Shown piece by piece: positions 27,707 to 37,210 of a stretch of 64,000 nt of DNA. Where the stretch lies: NCBI RefSeq assembly GCF_002954665.1, contig NZ_MSCM01000001.1:603608-667607 (forward strand), written 5' to 3'. Below the pieces are notes generated by a model. It was not told the origin of the DNA. It ran no database searches and worked only from the letters and a program-made list of their open reading frames with translations. The DNA comes from Polaribacter glomeratus. GTDB taxonomy: Bacteria > Bacteroidota > Bacteroidia > Flavobacteriales > Flavobacteriaceae. A program made the translations under genes and the position numbers. Every line of letters begins with the position of its first letter. Within the stretch, counting starts at the first letter, position 1.

Positions 27707-27716
27707 ACTATAAAAA

Positions 27717-29195
27717 ATGAAAAAAATAAACATAAATAAAATAGTAGCATTAATCATAATTACTTTTGGAATTTATTCTTGTAGTGACGATTTTGTTGAT
27801 GTTAAATCAAATGCAAAAAATTCTGAAGACTTTTTTAAATCAGAACAAGATTATCAAGATGCACTTGTTGGTGCTTATGACTTGTTGCAATCTACTTATT
27901 TAAACGTATTGTTAGGTGAAATAGCATCAGACAATACATTTGCAGGTGGAGAAAGCGCAACTGATGTTCTAGGTATTCAGGAAGTAGATGACATGATGCA
28001 CACACCATTAAATGCTCAATTAAGAGATATTTGGGGTTGGATGTTTTCTGGTATAAACAGAGCTAATTATATTTTAGAATTTAAAGATAATATAGAATTT
28101 ACAGGCAAAGAGCAAGTCTTAGCGCAAGCTAGATTTTTAAGAGCTTATTATTATTTTGAATTAGTAAAATGGTTTGGTGATGTACCTTTAATTGTAGACA
28201 AAAGAATTCTTTTTGGAGAACAATTTAATATAGATAGAGCGCCTAAAGCAGATGTATACGCGCAAATAGAGTTAGATTTGATGTATGCTGCAGATAATTT
28301 ACCATATACACAAAGTGAAGCTGGTAGAATAACTAAAGGTGCTGCACAAGCATTGTTAGGAAAAGCGTATTTGTATCAAAATAAATTTGATAAAGCTTCG
28401 GATGTTTTAGACAATCTTATTTTAAACGGTCCTTATGATTTAGTATCAAATTACAATACTATTTTTGAAGAAGCTGGAGAAAATAATGTAGAATCTATCT
28501 TTGAAGTACAATATTCAGAGGCAGAAGGCGCAGGTTTTGGTTGTTTACAATGTAGTGAAGGAAATGTTGCTGTTGGTTTTAGCGGAATTAGAAATTATGT
28601 TGGACCAGAATTTTCATCAGGCTTTAGTTTTAATGTACCAACTCAAGAAGTCTACAATGCTTTTCAAGCAGGAGACTTAAGAAGAGATGTAGCTATTTTA
28701 GATATTAATGCTTGGGCTACAAGTACAGGTGCAACTTTTGGTGTAGGTTCAGAACATACAGGTTATTTTAATAGAAAATACATTCCTAGAGAAAGAAAAG
28801 CTGGCGCCCAAGGTGATAGAAATTTAACAAATCCTAATAACTACAGATCAATACGTTTTGCAGATGTATTATTAATGGCAGCAGAAGCATTCAATAGAAA
28901 GCCAACTCCTAACGATATAAAAGCACAAAATTATTTAAATAGAGTTAGAGAAAGAGCTTTTGGTAATAATTTAAATAATATTACTGCTACCGGACCAACA
29001 TTAACAGATAATATTTTTCAAGAAAGAAGATTAGAATTAGTGGGCGAAGGACATCGATTTTTTGACTTAGTAAGAACAGGTAAAGCCGCTCAAGAAATAA
29101 ATGGTTTTGTAGCTGGGAAACATGAAATTTTTCCTATTCCGGCTATAGAAATTCAGTTAACAGGAAACCGTTGGTCTCAAAATCCTAATTATTAA
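27717..29195 (+). CDS. susD: SusD-like nutrient-binding lipoprotein (laminarin locus)
   Basis: The 492-residue lipoprotein has lipobox FGIYSC followed by Ser-Asp-Asp, a good match to the surface-export pattern. SusD/RagB hallmarks are FFKSEQDYQDALVGAYDLL near the N-terminus, ARFLRAYYYFELVKWFGDVPL, ALLGKAYLYQNKFDKA, the RSIRFADVLLMAAEAFNR helix, FQERRLELVGEGHRFFDLVR, and the C-terminal EIFPIPAIEIQLTGNRWSQNPNY-type tail (GYF/NPNY ending). It caps the SusC barrel and binds beta-glucan chains. It lies between susC (10 nt) and a multidomain binding lipoprotein (10 nt), the standard order for a glycan-import operon. Confidence 0.95.
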   Translation: MKKININKIVALIIITFGIYSCSDDFVDVKSNAKNSEDFFKSEQDYQDALVGAYDLLQSTYLNVLLGEIASDNTFAGGESATDVLGIQEVDDMMHTPLNAQLRDIWGWMFSGINRANYILEFKDNIEFTGKEQVLAQARFLRAYYYFELVKWFGDVPLIVDKRILFGEQFNIDRAPKADVYAQIELDLMYAADNLPYTQSEAGRITKGAAQALLGKAYLYQNKFDKASDVLDNLILNGPYDLVSNYNTIFEEAGENNVESIFEVQYSEAEGAGFGCLQCSEGNVAVGFSGIRNYVGPEFSSGFSFNVPTQEVYNAFQAGDLRRDVAILDINAWATSTGATFGVGSEHTGYFNRKYIPRERKAGAQGDRNLTNPNNYRSIRFADVLLMAAEAFNRKPTPNDIKAQNYLNRVRERAFGNNLNNITATGPTLTDNIFQERRLELVGEGHRFFDLVRTGKAAQEINGFVAGKHEIFPIPAIEIQLTGNRWSQNPNY

Positions 29196-29205
29196 AATAA
29201 AAAAA

Positions 29206-31209
29206 ATGAGAAAAAATAAAAATATTTATAAAATCTTTTTCATGCTATTTTTAATAGTAGCGTGTACAGATAATTTAAGAGACATTTCATTTGTAGATAA
29301 CATAGCATTACCAACAAATATCTCTGCAATCTATAATATCACTCAAGATAATACAGGTACAGTTACAATAACCCCAAATGCTGACGGAGCTCAAAGTTTT
29401 AGCGTATATTTAGGTGATTCAACCCTAGAACCTGTAGTTATAAGTCAAGGAGAAAGTGTAAATCATGTGTATGCAGAAGGATCATATGAAGTAAAAGTTG
29501 TTGCTTCAAATCTTAATGGAGACACAGCAGAAGTTATTCAACAATTAGTAGTTTCATTTAAAGCACCACAAAATTTAGTGGTAGTTTTAGAAAATGATTC
29601 AGCTATTTCTAAGCAAGTAAATATTACTGCAAATGCAGATTTTGCTACTATGTTTGATTTTGAATCTGGCGAAACAGGAGTTGCTCAACCAGTAAAATCA
29701 GGAAATATTGGAACAACAATTTCTTATAAATATGCAACTGCCGGCACGTATGCTGTAAAAGTTATTGCAAAAGGAGGAGCAATAGAAACAACTGAGTTTT
29801 TGGTAAATTTTAATGTTACAGAAATTTTAGCACCTTTAGTTGCAGCACCATCACCAAGAAATAGAGTTGCTACAGACGTAGTATCTATTTTTAGTGATAA
29901 ATATGCAAACGTAGTTTTAAGCGAATTACCAACGTCTTGGTCAGAAACAAATTTTGAAGCTACAACTATAGATAATAACAATGTTTGGAAACTTACAAAG
30001 TTAGATTTTTTAGGTTTAGTTACTAATGATGACACTGGTATAGATCTATCTGGAATGGAAATGCTACATATAGATTACTGGGTGCCAGCTGGAAGGTCAA
30101 ATGGATTATCTGTAAAAATAGTGAATACTATAGATTCTGGTGAAGCTGTTGCCTCTTTAGGCACTACTCTTAGCGGTTCTTGGCAAAGTGTTGAGATAGA
30201 CATGTCTGCTTTTGATGGTGGTAATTTAGCAAACAAACAAAAGATAACACAGATTTTAATAGATTCAGATGGGGTTTCTGGCGTTGTATATATAGATAAT
30301 TTTTATTTCTATAGAGCTCCTGCAGCAGCACCGTTTAATGACGGTTTATTAAATAACGGTGATTTTGAAAAAGGTAGCGAATCTTGGATTTTAGGTGTTA
30401 ATAATAATGCTCCAGCACCCGTGGTAACTAATGCAGGTAATACTTATTATTCTGTAAACGTAACAAATGCCAAACCAAGCGAGCCTTACCTTGTAAATAT
30501 TAGTCAAAAACTAGAAATTATTCAAGGAAATACGTACACTTTAACTTTTGACGCTTGGTCTGATGTAAATAGAGCTATTATAGCAGGAATTGGTTTAAGT
30601 GGGGGTAATTTTGCAAATGATTCTAAACCGGTCAATATTTCTACTGTGAAATCAAATTATGAATTAACATTGTCATCAGCCGCTTTTGGAGCTGCAGATG
30701 CTCGCGTTTTATTCGATTTAAATGGACAAAATGGGTTGGTTAATATTGATAATGTTTCATTAAAATTAAATGTTAATAGTCTATTAACGAATGGAGATTT
30801 CGAAAATGGAAGTGATCCTTGGATTGTAGGTGTAGATGATAATCTTGCTGCACCAGTAGTAACAAATGCAGGCAATACATACTACTCTATTAATGTAACA
30901 AATGCAAAACCAAGTGAGCCTTATCTTGTAAATGTTAGTCAAAAACTTGAAATTATTAAAGGAAACTCTTATACTTTAACTTTTGATGCTTGGTCTGATG
31001 TAAATAGATCAATAATTGGAGGAATTGGTTTAAGTGGAGGCGATTTTTCGAATGATTCAAAACCAGTCGATATAACAACTGTAAGATCAACGTATACATT
31101 AACACTATCTTCTGATGCTTTTGGAGCAACAAATGCTAGAGTTTTATTTGATCTAAATGGACAAAATGGAATGGTTAATATAGATAACGTTTTATTGTCT
31201 ATAAATTAA
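29206..31209 (+). CDS. Multidomain surface glycan-binding lipoprotein with tandem CBM4/9-like domains
   Basis: The 667-residue lipoprotein (FLIVACTDN) holds, in order, two PKD/Ig-like domains (about 35-115 and 120-205, each ending in a GTYAVKVIAKG-like strand), a beta-sandwich module beginning VATDVVSIFSDKYAN and ending VYIDNFYFY (about 220-370) that recurs in three other proteins of this locus, and two tandem CBM4/9-like domains (about 381-522 and 526-667). The two last domains begin LLNNGDFE and LLTNGDFE, end in NIDNV, and are about 80% identical by hand alignment. No catalytic motif is visible. It takes the SusE/SGBP position after susD and would hold laminarin at the cell surface. Confidence 0.85.
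   Translation: MRKNKNIYKIFFMLFLIVACTDNLRDISFVDNIALPTNISAIYNITQDNTGTVTITPNADGAQSFSVYLGDSTLEPVVISQGESVNHVYAEGSYEVKVVASNLNGDTAEVIQQLVVSFKAPQNLVVVLENDSAISKQVNITANADFATMFDFESGETGVAQPVKSGNIGTTISYKYATAGTYAVKVIAKGGAIETTEFLVNFNVTEILAPLVAAPSPRNRVATDVVSIFSDKYANVVLSELPTSWSETNFEATTIDNNNVWKLTKLDFLGLVTNDDTGIDLSGMEMLHIDYWVPAGRSNGLSVKIVNTIDSGEAVASLGTTLSGSWQSVEIDMSAFDGGNLANKQKITQILIDSDGVSGVVYIDNFYFYRAPAAAPFNDGLLNNGDFEKGSESWILGVNNNAPAPVVTNAGNTYYSVNVTNAKPSEPYLVNISQKLEIIQGNTYTLTFDAWSDVNRAIIAGIGLSGGNFANDSKPVNISTVKSNYELTLSSAAFGAADARVLFDLNGQNGLVNIDNVSLKLNVNSLLTNGDFENGSDPWIVGVDDNLAAPVVTNAGNTYYSINVTNAKPSEPYLVNVSQKLEIIKGNSYTLTFDAWSDVNRSIIGGIGLSGGDFSNDSKPVDITTVRSTYTLTLSSDAFGATNARVLFDLNGQNGMVNIDNVLLSIN
30346..31206 (+). 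repeat. Tandem intragenic duplication of a CBM4/9-like domain
   Basis: Copy 1 starts at 30346 and copy 2 at 30781, an offset of exactly 435 nt (145 codons). The protein copies differ at about 29 of 142 positions, while many codons differ only at synonymous sites (for example the two versions of AGNTYYS), so the duplication is old and the protein sequence has been kept. Confidence 0.85.
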
Positions 31210-31243
31210 GTCTAGAACTATTAAAATTCTAAAAACAAATAAA

Positions 31244-32158
31244 ATGAAAATAACAAAATATATAAAAGCATTCTTTTTTCTGATAACAATAGTTTTTATT
31301 GGTTGTCAAGAAAACGATTATACTTTTGGACAAATCATAGCGCCTTCAAATATCCAAATTACAGCAGAAATTGTTGGAGCTGATGCTAGTAACCCAAATG
31401 GAGATGGAAGTGGAGTTGTAAACTTTACAGCAACTGCAGATAATGCAGTATCCTATAAATATGTCTTTAGTGGCTCAGAGACTGTTGCTTTATCGGGTAA
31501 AACTACTATTAGTTTTAGTACTTTAGGGTTAAATAAATATACAGTTACTGTAGTTGCATCTGGTATTGCAGGTGTTTCCTCTAGTAAAGCTGTACAAGTA
31601 GATGTATTATCTACATATTCAGCACCCGTAGAATTGAAATCAAAATTATATGGATTTGATCCTGCAGACCCTACAGCAGTTAAAACTAAATCATGGAAAA
31701 TTAAATCGGCTAAGCCAGGTCATTTTGGTTTGGGTCCAGTTGGGGGTTTAACTCCTACAGAGTGGTATAGTGCAGGAATAGATGAGAAAGCTGGTTTGGG
31801 AATGTACGATGATCGTTTTGTATTTAGTTCTGATGGTTCTTTTACCTATACAACCAACGGTACTATTTTTGGAAGATCTCCGTATATTGTTAATGATTTA
31901 GGACCAAATACTACAGGAAATGTAAACGGCCCAGAAATAGAAAATTATCCTTTTGATGATTATACTGCAACTTATACTTTAACGGCTCCAGGAGGAGTAG
32001 AAACAATAAGTTTATCAGGTAATGGATTTATAGGTTATTATACAGGAGGAAACCATAAATACCAAATTTTTGATAGAGATGTTCCTAATGAAATGATATT
32101 AAGAACTACAGACGGTAACGCTGAGTTTGATTGGTGGTTTATTATCATTCTTGAATAA
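31244..32158 (+). CDS. SusE-like surface glycan-binding lipoprotein with PKD domain
   Basis: The 304-residue lipoprotein (IVFIGCQEND, with acidic residues after the Cys) has a PKD/Ig-like domain at about residues 35-125 (GVVNFTATADNAVSYKYVF; NKYTVTVVASG) and a C-terminal domain at about 130-304 with KTKSWKIKSAKPGHFGLGP and a Trp-rich end (FDWWFIIILE). The KSWKI segment with a following GLGPVGG is a pattern seen in lipoproteins encoded next to laminarinases in flavobacteria; it has no catalytic signature I can identify. It is the last gene of the first laminarin unit, followed by a strong terminator. Function as a second glycan-binding protein is inferred from position. Confidence 0.75.
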   Translation: MKITKYIKAFFFLITIVFIGCQENDYTFGQIIAPSNIQITAEIVGADASNPNGDGSGVVNFTATADNAVSYKYVFSGSETVALSGKTTISFSTLGLNKYTVTVVASGIAGVSSSKAVQVDVLSTYSAPVELKSKLYGFDPADPTAVKTKSWKIKSAKPGHFGLGPVGGLTPTEWYSAGIDEKAGLGMYDDRFVFSSDGSFTYTTNGTIFGRSPYIVNDLGPNTTGNVNGPEIENYPFDDYTATYTLTAPGGVETISLSGNGFIGYYTGGNHKYQIFDRDVPNEMILRTTDGNAEFDWWFIIILE

Positions 32159-32175
32159 CAAGACTTAAGTTTAAT

Positions 32176-32205
32176 AAAAAAGGTCAGTTTATACTGACCT
32201 TTTTT
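32176..32205 (+). terminator. Rho-independent terminator after the laminarin susCD unit
   Basis: AAAAAAGGTCAGT (32176-32188) pairs perfectly over 13 bp with ACTGACCTTTTTT (32193-32205), loop TTAT. The A-tract and T-tract make it able to act on both strands. Confidence 0.9.
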
Positions 32206-32444
32206 ATTAATCCAATATGAATTTTTAAAATCAAAATAAATTTTTAAAAGTAATTTAAATTAAATAATTCAGACGTTTCAAGTACTTTTTTTTACTTTTA
32301 TACTAAGTGTAAACTCTTTTTTACCAAACCAATATGAAATGAAACAATACAATACCACAACATTTAGAAGGATACATTAAAAAGGGGTAATTTCTTTTGC
32401 TTCATAAATATCGTATTATCAGGCTTTTTGTGTAAATATTATGA
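32206..32444. other. Gene-free spacer upstream of the second laminarin unit
   Basis: The whole gap between coding regions is 415 nt (32159-32573). Beyond the terminator and the promoter box I see no gene, RNA or strong hairpin here. It is very AT-rich, with a GTTTCAAGTAC... stretch and several poly-T runs. It may hold additional upstream regulator contacts. Confidence 0.4.
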
Positions 32445-32464
32445 TGTATGTTTTTTGTTTAGGT
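32445..32464 (+). promoter_or_regulatory. Laminarin-locus promoter box, copy B (upstream of the ten-gene unit)
   Basis: TGTATGTTTTTTGT (32445-32458), 3 nt, then GGT (32462-32464), identical to copies A and C. A -7-like TAGTTTTA begins 38 nt after the 14-mer (32496-32503). The first gene starts 116 nt after the box, giving a longer leader than in the other two units. Confidence 0.7.
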
Positions 32465-32573
32465 AATTATTAATAAAATAACAATAAAATTATTTTAGTT
32501 TTATGAAATTCAAAAATATATCAAATAGAATTAAAAACCTTTAACGACTTATCATTATTTAAAAAATCAAATT

Positions 32574-35500
32574 ATGAAGAATATTTTTTTAAGATTACTG
32601 CTTTTCTTATTCGTTTTAAATAGCTTTTCGCAGGCTGATAAAATTTCTATTTTCAGCGGTGAAAAAGGAATGAAACTACTTGTTAACGGCGAAGATTTTA
32701 TTGTTAATGGTATTAATTGGGATTATGTTCCTATTGGTTACAATGTTTTGGATGCTAAATTTTGGGAGAAATCTGATGCAATAATTAAAGCTGGTTTAGA
32801 TCAGGAAATGCCCTTATGGCAAAATATGGGCGTTAACGCCATTAGAACTTATATTGGAATGCCCCCAAAATGGGTTACTTATATTTACAAGAATTTTGGA
32901 ATATACACAATGATTAATCACCAGTTTGGTGCTTATGGCGTTACTATTGGTGGTATTTATAACGCAAAAACAAACTATGCCGATCCTAAGGTTCGTAAAA
33001 ACCTTATTGATGAATCGGTTAATATGTTAAAATTATACAAGGATACACCTGGTTTATTACTTTTTATGTTAGGTAATGAAAATAATTACCATTTAACTTG
33101 GGAAGGAGCTGAAACAGACTCGGGAGTTATAATCAACGATGACGATCAAGCAAAAAGAGCGCAAGCAAAAGCGATGTACAAGCTTTTTAACGACGCAACA
33201 TTAGCAATGAAAGCAATCGATAAGTCTCATCCAATAGGTATTTGTAATGGAGATTTATTGTATTTAGACATCGTTGCAGAACAATGTAAAGATATTGACA
33301 TCTATGGAACTAATATGTATCGTGGAGTCTCTTTTTCTGATGCATTTAGTAGAGTTAGTAAAGAATTTAATAAGCCAATTTTATTTACAGAATTTGGTTC
33401 TGATGCTTTTAATGCAAAAGATAATAAAGAAGACCAATTAATGCAAGCACATTATATGCTTAGTAATTGGAAAGAGATATATGAAAATGCTTATGGTTTA
33501 GGCAAAGCACAAAATTCTATAGGTGGTTTTACTTTTCAATCTAGTGATGGTTGGTTTAAAGCAGGTTTCGATGATAGAAAAAATGCAGATGTACACGATA
33601 GTAAAGCATCTTGGTCAAGCAACGGTTATGATTTAGATCAAGCAAAGTCTGGTGATAAAAATATGAATGAAGAGTGGTTTGGTATTGCTGCTAAAGGACC
33701 AACAGATATCAGAGGTCTTTATACACTTTATCCAAGAGCTTCATACTATGCTTTAAAACAAGCGCATCAACTTAATGTATTTGAAACAACTCCTATTACC
33801 GTTCAAAATTATTTTAAGAATATTAGCTTAATGGATGCTGTGTTAAAAGCAAGAGGCGATAAAGCGGCTATGGGAAGCACTGAGGTATTAAAAATAAGTA
33901 ATTTAAGAGCAGAGTTTACAACATTCAATACAGGAGGTTCTTTATTAACAACTCCACAATTTGCAGATGGAACTGGTGATGCTTTTCCTGACAGATTAGG
34001 TTTTGATCATATGCAATCTTACTTTGTAGGTGTTCAAGGTCAACCTTCTGCAAATATGAAAGCAGAAGTTAATTTTAATATTTTAGGAAATGTTGCAGGA
34101 AATCCTATTGATGACATCTTTTACGAAAATGTTGGTAGACCAACTCAAGTAGAAACGCCAAATGGTACTGCAACTTTAACAGATAATAATAGATTAAGAG
34201 TTTATAATGCAGAATTTGAATGGAATGCAGAAGACTTCGATTTAAGAGGTTTTTATAGAACAGGTCATTATCATTGGGGTTATGAAGGAGATTTCTTTGC
34301 GCTTTATCCAGAGGCATACTACGGACCTAATTTAGATATCTATAATGGTGAAATTTCTGGAATTGAAGTAGATGGAAAAGGTGTTTTATCAGGATTAAAA
34401 GCTGCTTTTGGACCACAATTGTGGTGGGGAGCAAATCCAGCTGTTTTATTAAAGTATCAAAGAACTATTAAAGGCTTAGACTTTTCAGCTATTTATCATA
34501 AAGATATAGTTTCAGGTTCTGGTTTAGATGAAAACGGAAATAGAGTTTTAGATCCTACACAGTTAAGAACAGGAGTAATACCAGCTTTACCAACAGAAAG
34601 AGCAACAATCGCTGTTGAGAAAAAAGGAGATAATTTTGGAATTCAACTTGGTGCTATTTGGGGAGGTAATCCTTTAAACGGTAGAGTGTATCAAGATATA
34701 AATGAAAATGGACAAGTTGTAAATGACAAAATTCAATCAAAAGACAATTGGGGAGGTAAAGCAAAAATAACGTACACAAATGCAGGTTTTAATTGGTATG
34801 CACAAGGTTCTGTTATGGGCTTAGTAGCAAACGGTGGTGCAGATGCTACACTTACTTTTACAGGATGGAAATTAAAAGATTCTGGAAGTGGTAATATGAG
34901 CAATATACTTACAGGTATTTCATATAATTTTGGTGGTAAATTTCAAATTGCACCAAATTTCATGTATCAAAAACCATTAGTAGAAGCGATGCCAAATGGT
35001 GGTAATGCGCCAGGAAGATTAAGAAATTTTGTTGATGATCCTTTTGTTGTAAGAGCTGGTAACAGAGAGATGACCGCAGGAGAAATTTTATTCACTTTTG
35101 ATCCTACTCCAGCAACTTATATGTACGAATTTGACAACGATAGAGCAGAAGATGCTAAGTTTGCGATGAATTTAGGATTTGTATTTAGACAATTACCTAC
35201 TACACAAGATGCTGCCATTGGTTTCTTAGCAAATCGTTCTTCATTTGCATTTTCAAAATCGGCTCCAGCAGCAGATTTATGGGAAATTAATTCAAGAATG
35301 GTTTCTAAAATAAATCCAGATTTAGGCTTAATAGCAAATTTCTACTATGGAACAGGTCAAGCAAATGGAGATAGCGAAAGATTAATTTATAGAGGTGGTG
35401 CAGATTTAAGAATGATTTATAATAAAATGAAACTTACAGGAATGGTGAAAGTGAACGATTGGGGACCTTTTGATTATCACAGAGATTTTAACTTAACTTT

Positions 35501-35741
35501 TCCATTACAATTAATGCTTGATTTTTCAACTTCAGTAGGTAAACCTAATTGGTTTTTATTGCCTGATACAAAAGTTGGTATTAGAGGAACTTGGAGAGCT
35601 TTAGATCAATTTTCACCAAGATATCTTCCTACGCAAACTACAAATGAGTTTGATACTGCACCAACAATCAGTCCTGTTGGTTTTCCTAATGGATCAGAAT
35701 GGGAAATTAGAACATATGTTCATATCAATATAGGAAAATAG
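32574..35741 (+). CDS. TIM-barrel glycosidase fused to a C-terminal outer-membrane barrel-like domain
   Basis: The 1055-residue protein has a Sec signal peptide ending at LNSFSQ. Residues about 25-420 form a retaining-type TIM barrel with GVNAIRTYIGMPP, the probable acid/base Glu169 in FMLGNENNYH and the probable nucleophile Glu273 in ILFTEFGSDAF. The layout is reminiscent of GH2-barrel, GH72 and GH158-like enzymes, and I cannot fix the family. From about residue 450 to the end the sequence changes to alternating aromatic/polar beta strands (FDLRGFYRTGHYHWGYEG; FNWYAQGSVMGLV; GLIANFYYGTGQANG) and closes with WEIRTYVHINIGK, as in outer-membrane barrels. A surface- or periplasm-facing beta-glucan-active enzyme anchored by its own barrel is inferred. 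It opens the ten-gene unit. Confidence 0.7.
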   Translation: MKNIFLRLLLFLFVLNSFSQADKISIFSGEKGMKLLVNGEDFIVNGINWDYVPIGYNVLDAKFWEKSDAIIKAGLDQEMPLWQNMGVNAIRTYIGMPPKWVTYIYKNFGIYTMINHQFGAYGVTIGGIYNAKTNYADPKVRKNLIDESVNMLKLYKDTPGLLLFMLGNENNYHLTWEGAETDSGVIINDDDQAKRAQAKAMYKLFNDATLAMKAIDKSHPIGICNGDLLYLDIVAEQCKDIDIYGTNMYRGVSFSDAFSRVSKEFNKPILFTEFGSDAFNAKDNKEDQLMQAHYMLSNWKEIYENAYGLGKAQNSIGGFTFQSSDGWFKAGFDDRKNADVHDSKASWSSNGYDLDQAKSGDKNMNEEWFGIAAKGPTDIRGLYTLYPRASYYALKQAHQLNVFETTPITVQNYFKNISLMDAVLKARGDKAAMGSTEVLKISNLRAEFTTFNTGGSLLTTPQFADGTGDAFPDRLGFDHMQSYFVGVQGQPSANMKAEVNFNILGNVAGNPIDDIFYENVGRPTQVETPNGTATLTDNNRLRVYNAEFEWNAEDFDLRGFYRTGHYHWGYEGDFFALYPEAYYGPNLDIYNGEISGIEVDGKGVLSGLKAAFGPQLWWGANPAVLLKYQRTIKGLDFSAIYHKDIVSGSGLDENGNRVLDPTQLRTGVIPALPTERATIAVEKKGDNFGIQLGAIWGGNPLNGRVYQDINENGQVVNDKIQSKDNWGGKAKITYTNAGFNWYAQGSVMGLVANGGADATLTFTGWKLKDSGSGNMSNILTGISYNFGGKFQIAPNFMYQKPLVEAMPNGGNAPGRLRNFVDDPFVVRAGNREMTAGEILFTFDPTPATYMYEFDNDRAEDAKFAMNLGFVFRQLPTTQDAAIGFLANRSSFAFSKSAPAADLWEINSRMVSKINPDLGLIANFYYGTGQANGDSERLIYRGGADLRMIYNKMKLTGMVKVNDWGPFDYHRDFNLTFPLQLMLDFSTSVGKPNWFLLPDTKVGIRGTWRALDQFSPRYLPTQTTNEFDTAPTISPVGFPNGSEWEIRTYVHINIGK

Positions 35742-35753
35742 AAATCTTATACA

Positions 35754-37157
35754 ATGAGAAATAATAATCTATTTAGTTTACGAAATTTTGCAATGTTGGC
35801 ATTATTAGGTATTGTTACTACTAGTTGCGAAAGAGAGCTTTCGCAAGAAGCAGAATTAGCAGGATATCCTACCAACGCAGAAGTGTTTATAGATGCTTTT
35901 AGCAGTGGTTTAGAATACTATCCTTTTGCAGGTTCTAAAATGACCGCTTTCTCTGTGGATACAGAAATAAAATATCAAGGAAAAGCTTCTATGCGTTTCG
36001 ATGTGCCTAATTTTGGTGATCCAGAAGGGGCATTTGCTGGTGCAATCTTTAGGGATGATAACGGAGGTAGAAATTTATCTGGATATGATGTACTTACTTT
36101 TTGGGCAAAATCGTCAAAGGCAGCTACCATAAATGATATCGGTTTTGGTCAAGACTTTGGCGAAAATAAATTTCAGGTAAGTAAACAAGGTCTTCGTTTA
36201 ACCACAAATTGGGTTAAATATACGATTCCCATACCAATGGCATCTAAACTTACCAAAGAAAGTGGTTTAATGTGGTTTGCGGAAGGACCAGAAGGCGGAG
36301 ATGGTTATTCTTTTTGGATAGACGAATTAAAATTTGAAAAATTAGGAACGGTGGCTCAACTTAGGCCAGCAATTCAAAATGGTGAACATATTATTACAGA
36401 TTCATTTATTGGTGTAAATGTTAAGGTTGCAGGTTTAATTCAAACTTTTAATTTAGTCTCAGGAATTGATCAAACAATAGCAGTAGCAGCTAATTATTAT
36501 CAGTTTTTATCTTCAGATCCATCGGTAGCAAAAGTAAGTGAATCAGGTGTGGTAGAAGTTATTTCTGAAGGAACAGCAGTTATCACTGCAACTCTAGGAG
36601 AGCTAGAAGCATCAGGTTCTTTAACAATTAAATCAAGGGGTTATTTTGTTTTTCCAACAAAACCAACAAGAGCATCAAGTAATGTAATTTCTATATTTAG
36701 CGATCACTACAACAATACACCTGTAGATTTTTATAATGGATATTGGCAACCATACCAAACTACACTATCTGCTGATTTTAGTGTTAATGGCGATCAGATA
36801 CTAAATTATACTAACTTTAACTTTGTTGGTATTCAATTTGCAAATCCTATCGTAGATGCAACCCAAAAAGCTAACTTACATTTTGATTTGTACATACCAG
36901 GAGTAGTGCCATCAAACTTCGACTTTTTAGTAACTATTGTAGATTTTGGACCAGACCAAGCTAGTGGCGGTGGTGATGATACTAGAAAACAGTTATTTGT
37001 TAGAAAATCAGCAAGTATTGTTGCAAATGCCTGGATGCCTATAGAGTTCTCTTTGTCATCAACAGTTAGAAATAACGTAGGTCAAATTATCTTTGAAAAT
37101 ATTAATTTCTCATCTTTAAGAAATATATATTTAGATAATATTTATTTTTATAATTAA
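35754..37157 (+). CDS. Glycan-binding lipoprotein with Ig-like (BIG2) domain, paralogue 1
   Basis: The 467-residue lipoprotein (IVTTSCEREL) has three parts: an N-terminal jelly-roll domain (about 40-200; KYQGKASMRFDVPNFGDPEG, LTFWAKSSKA, SFWIDELKFE) resembling carbohydrate-binding modules of the CBM11-like kind; a BIG2-type Ig domain (about 205-300; SSDPSVAKVSESGVVEVISEG); and the C-terminal module starting NVISIFSDHYNN and ending YLDNIYFYN that recurs in this locus. There are no catalytic motifs. The next gene is a full-length paralogue with the same three-domain order. The probable role is to bind laminarin on the cell surface. It begins 12 nt after the glycosidase-barrel gene. Confidence 0.8.
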   Translation: MRNNNLFSLRNFAMLALLGIVTTSCERELSQEAELAGYPTNAEVFIDAFSSGLEYYPFAGSKMTAFSVDTEIKYQGKASMRFDVPNFGDPEGAFAGAIFRDDNGGRNLSGYDVLTFWAKSSKAATINDIGFGQDFGENKFQVSKQGLRLTTNWVKYTIPIPMASKLTKESGLMWFAEGPEGGDGYSFWIDELKFEKLGTVAQLRPAIQNGEHIITDSFIGVNVKVAGLIQTFNLVSGIDQTIAVAANYYQFLSSDPSVAKVSESGVVEVISEGTAVITATLGELEASGSLTIKSRGYFVFPTKPTRASSNVISIFSDHYNNTPVDFYNGYWQPYQTTLSADFSVNGDQILNYTNFNFVGIQFANPIVDATQKANLHFDLYIPGVVPSNFDFLVTIVDFGPDQASGGGDDTRKQLFVRKSASIVANAWMPIEFSLSSTVRNNVGQIIFENINFSSLRNIYLDNIYFYN

Positions 37158-37210
37158 TTAATATTGATGTGTATTTAAGTACACGTTTCTAATAAAAAAA
37201 ATAAAAAAAA

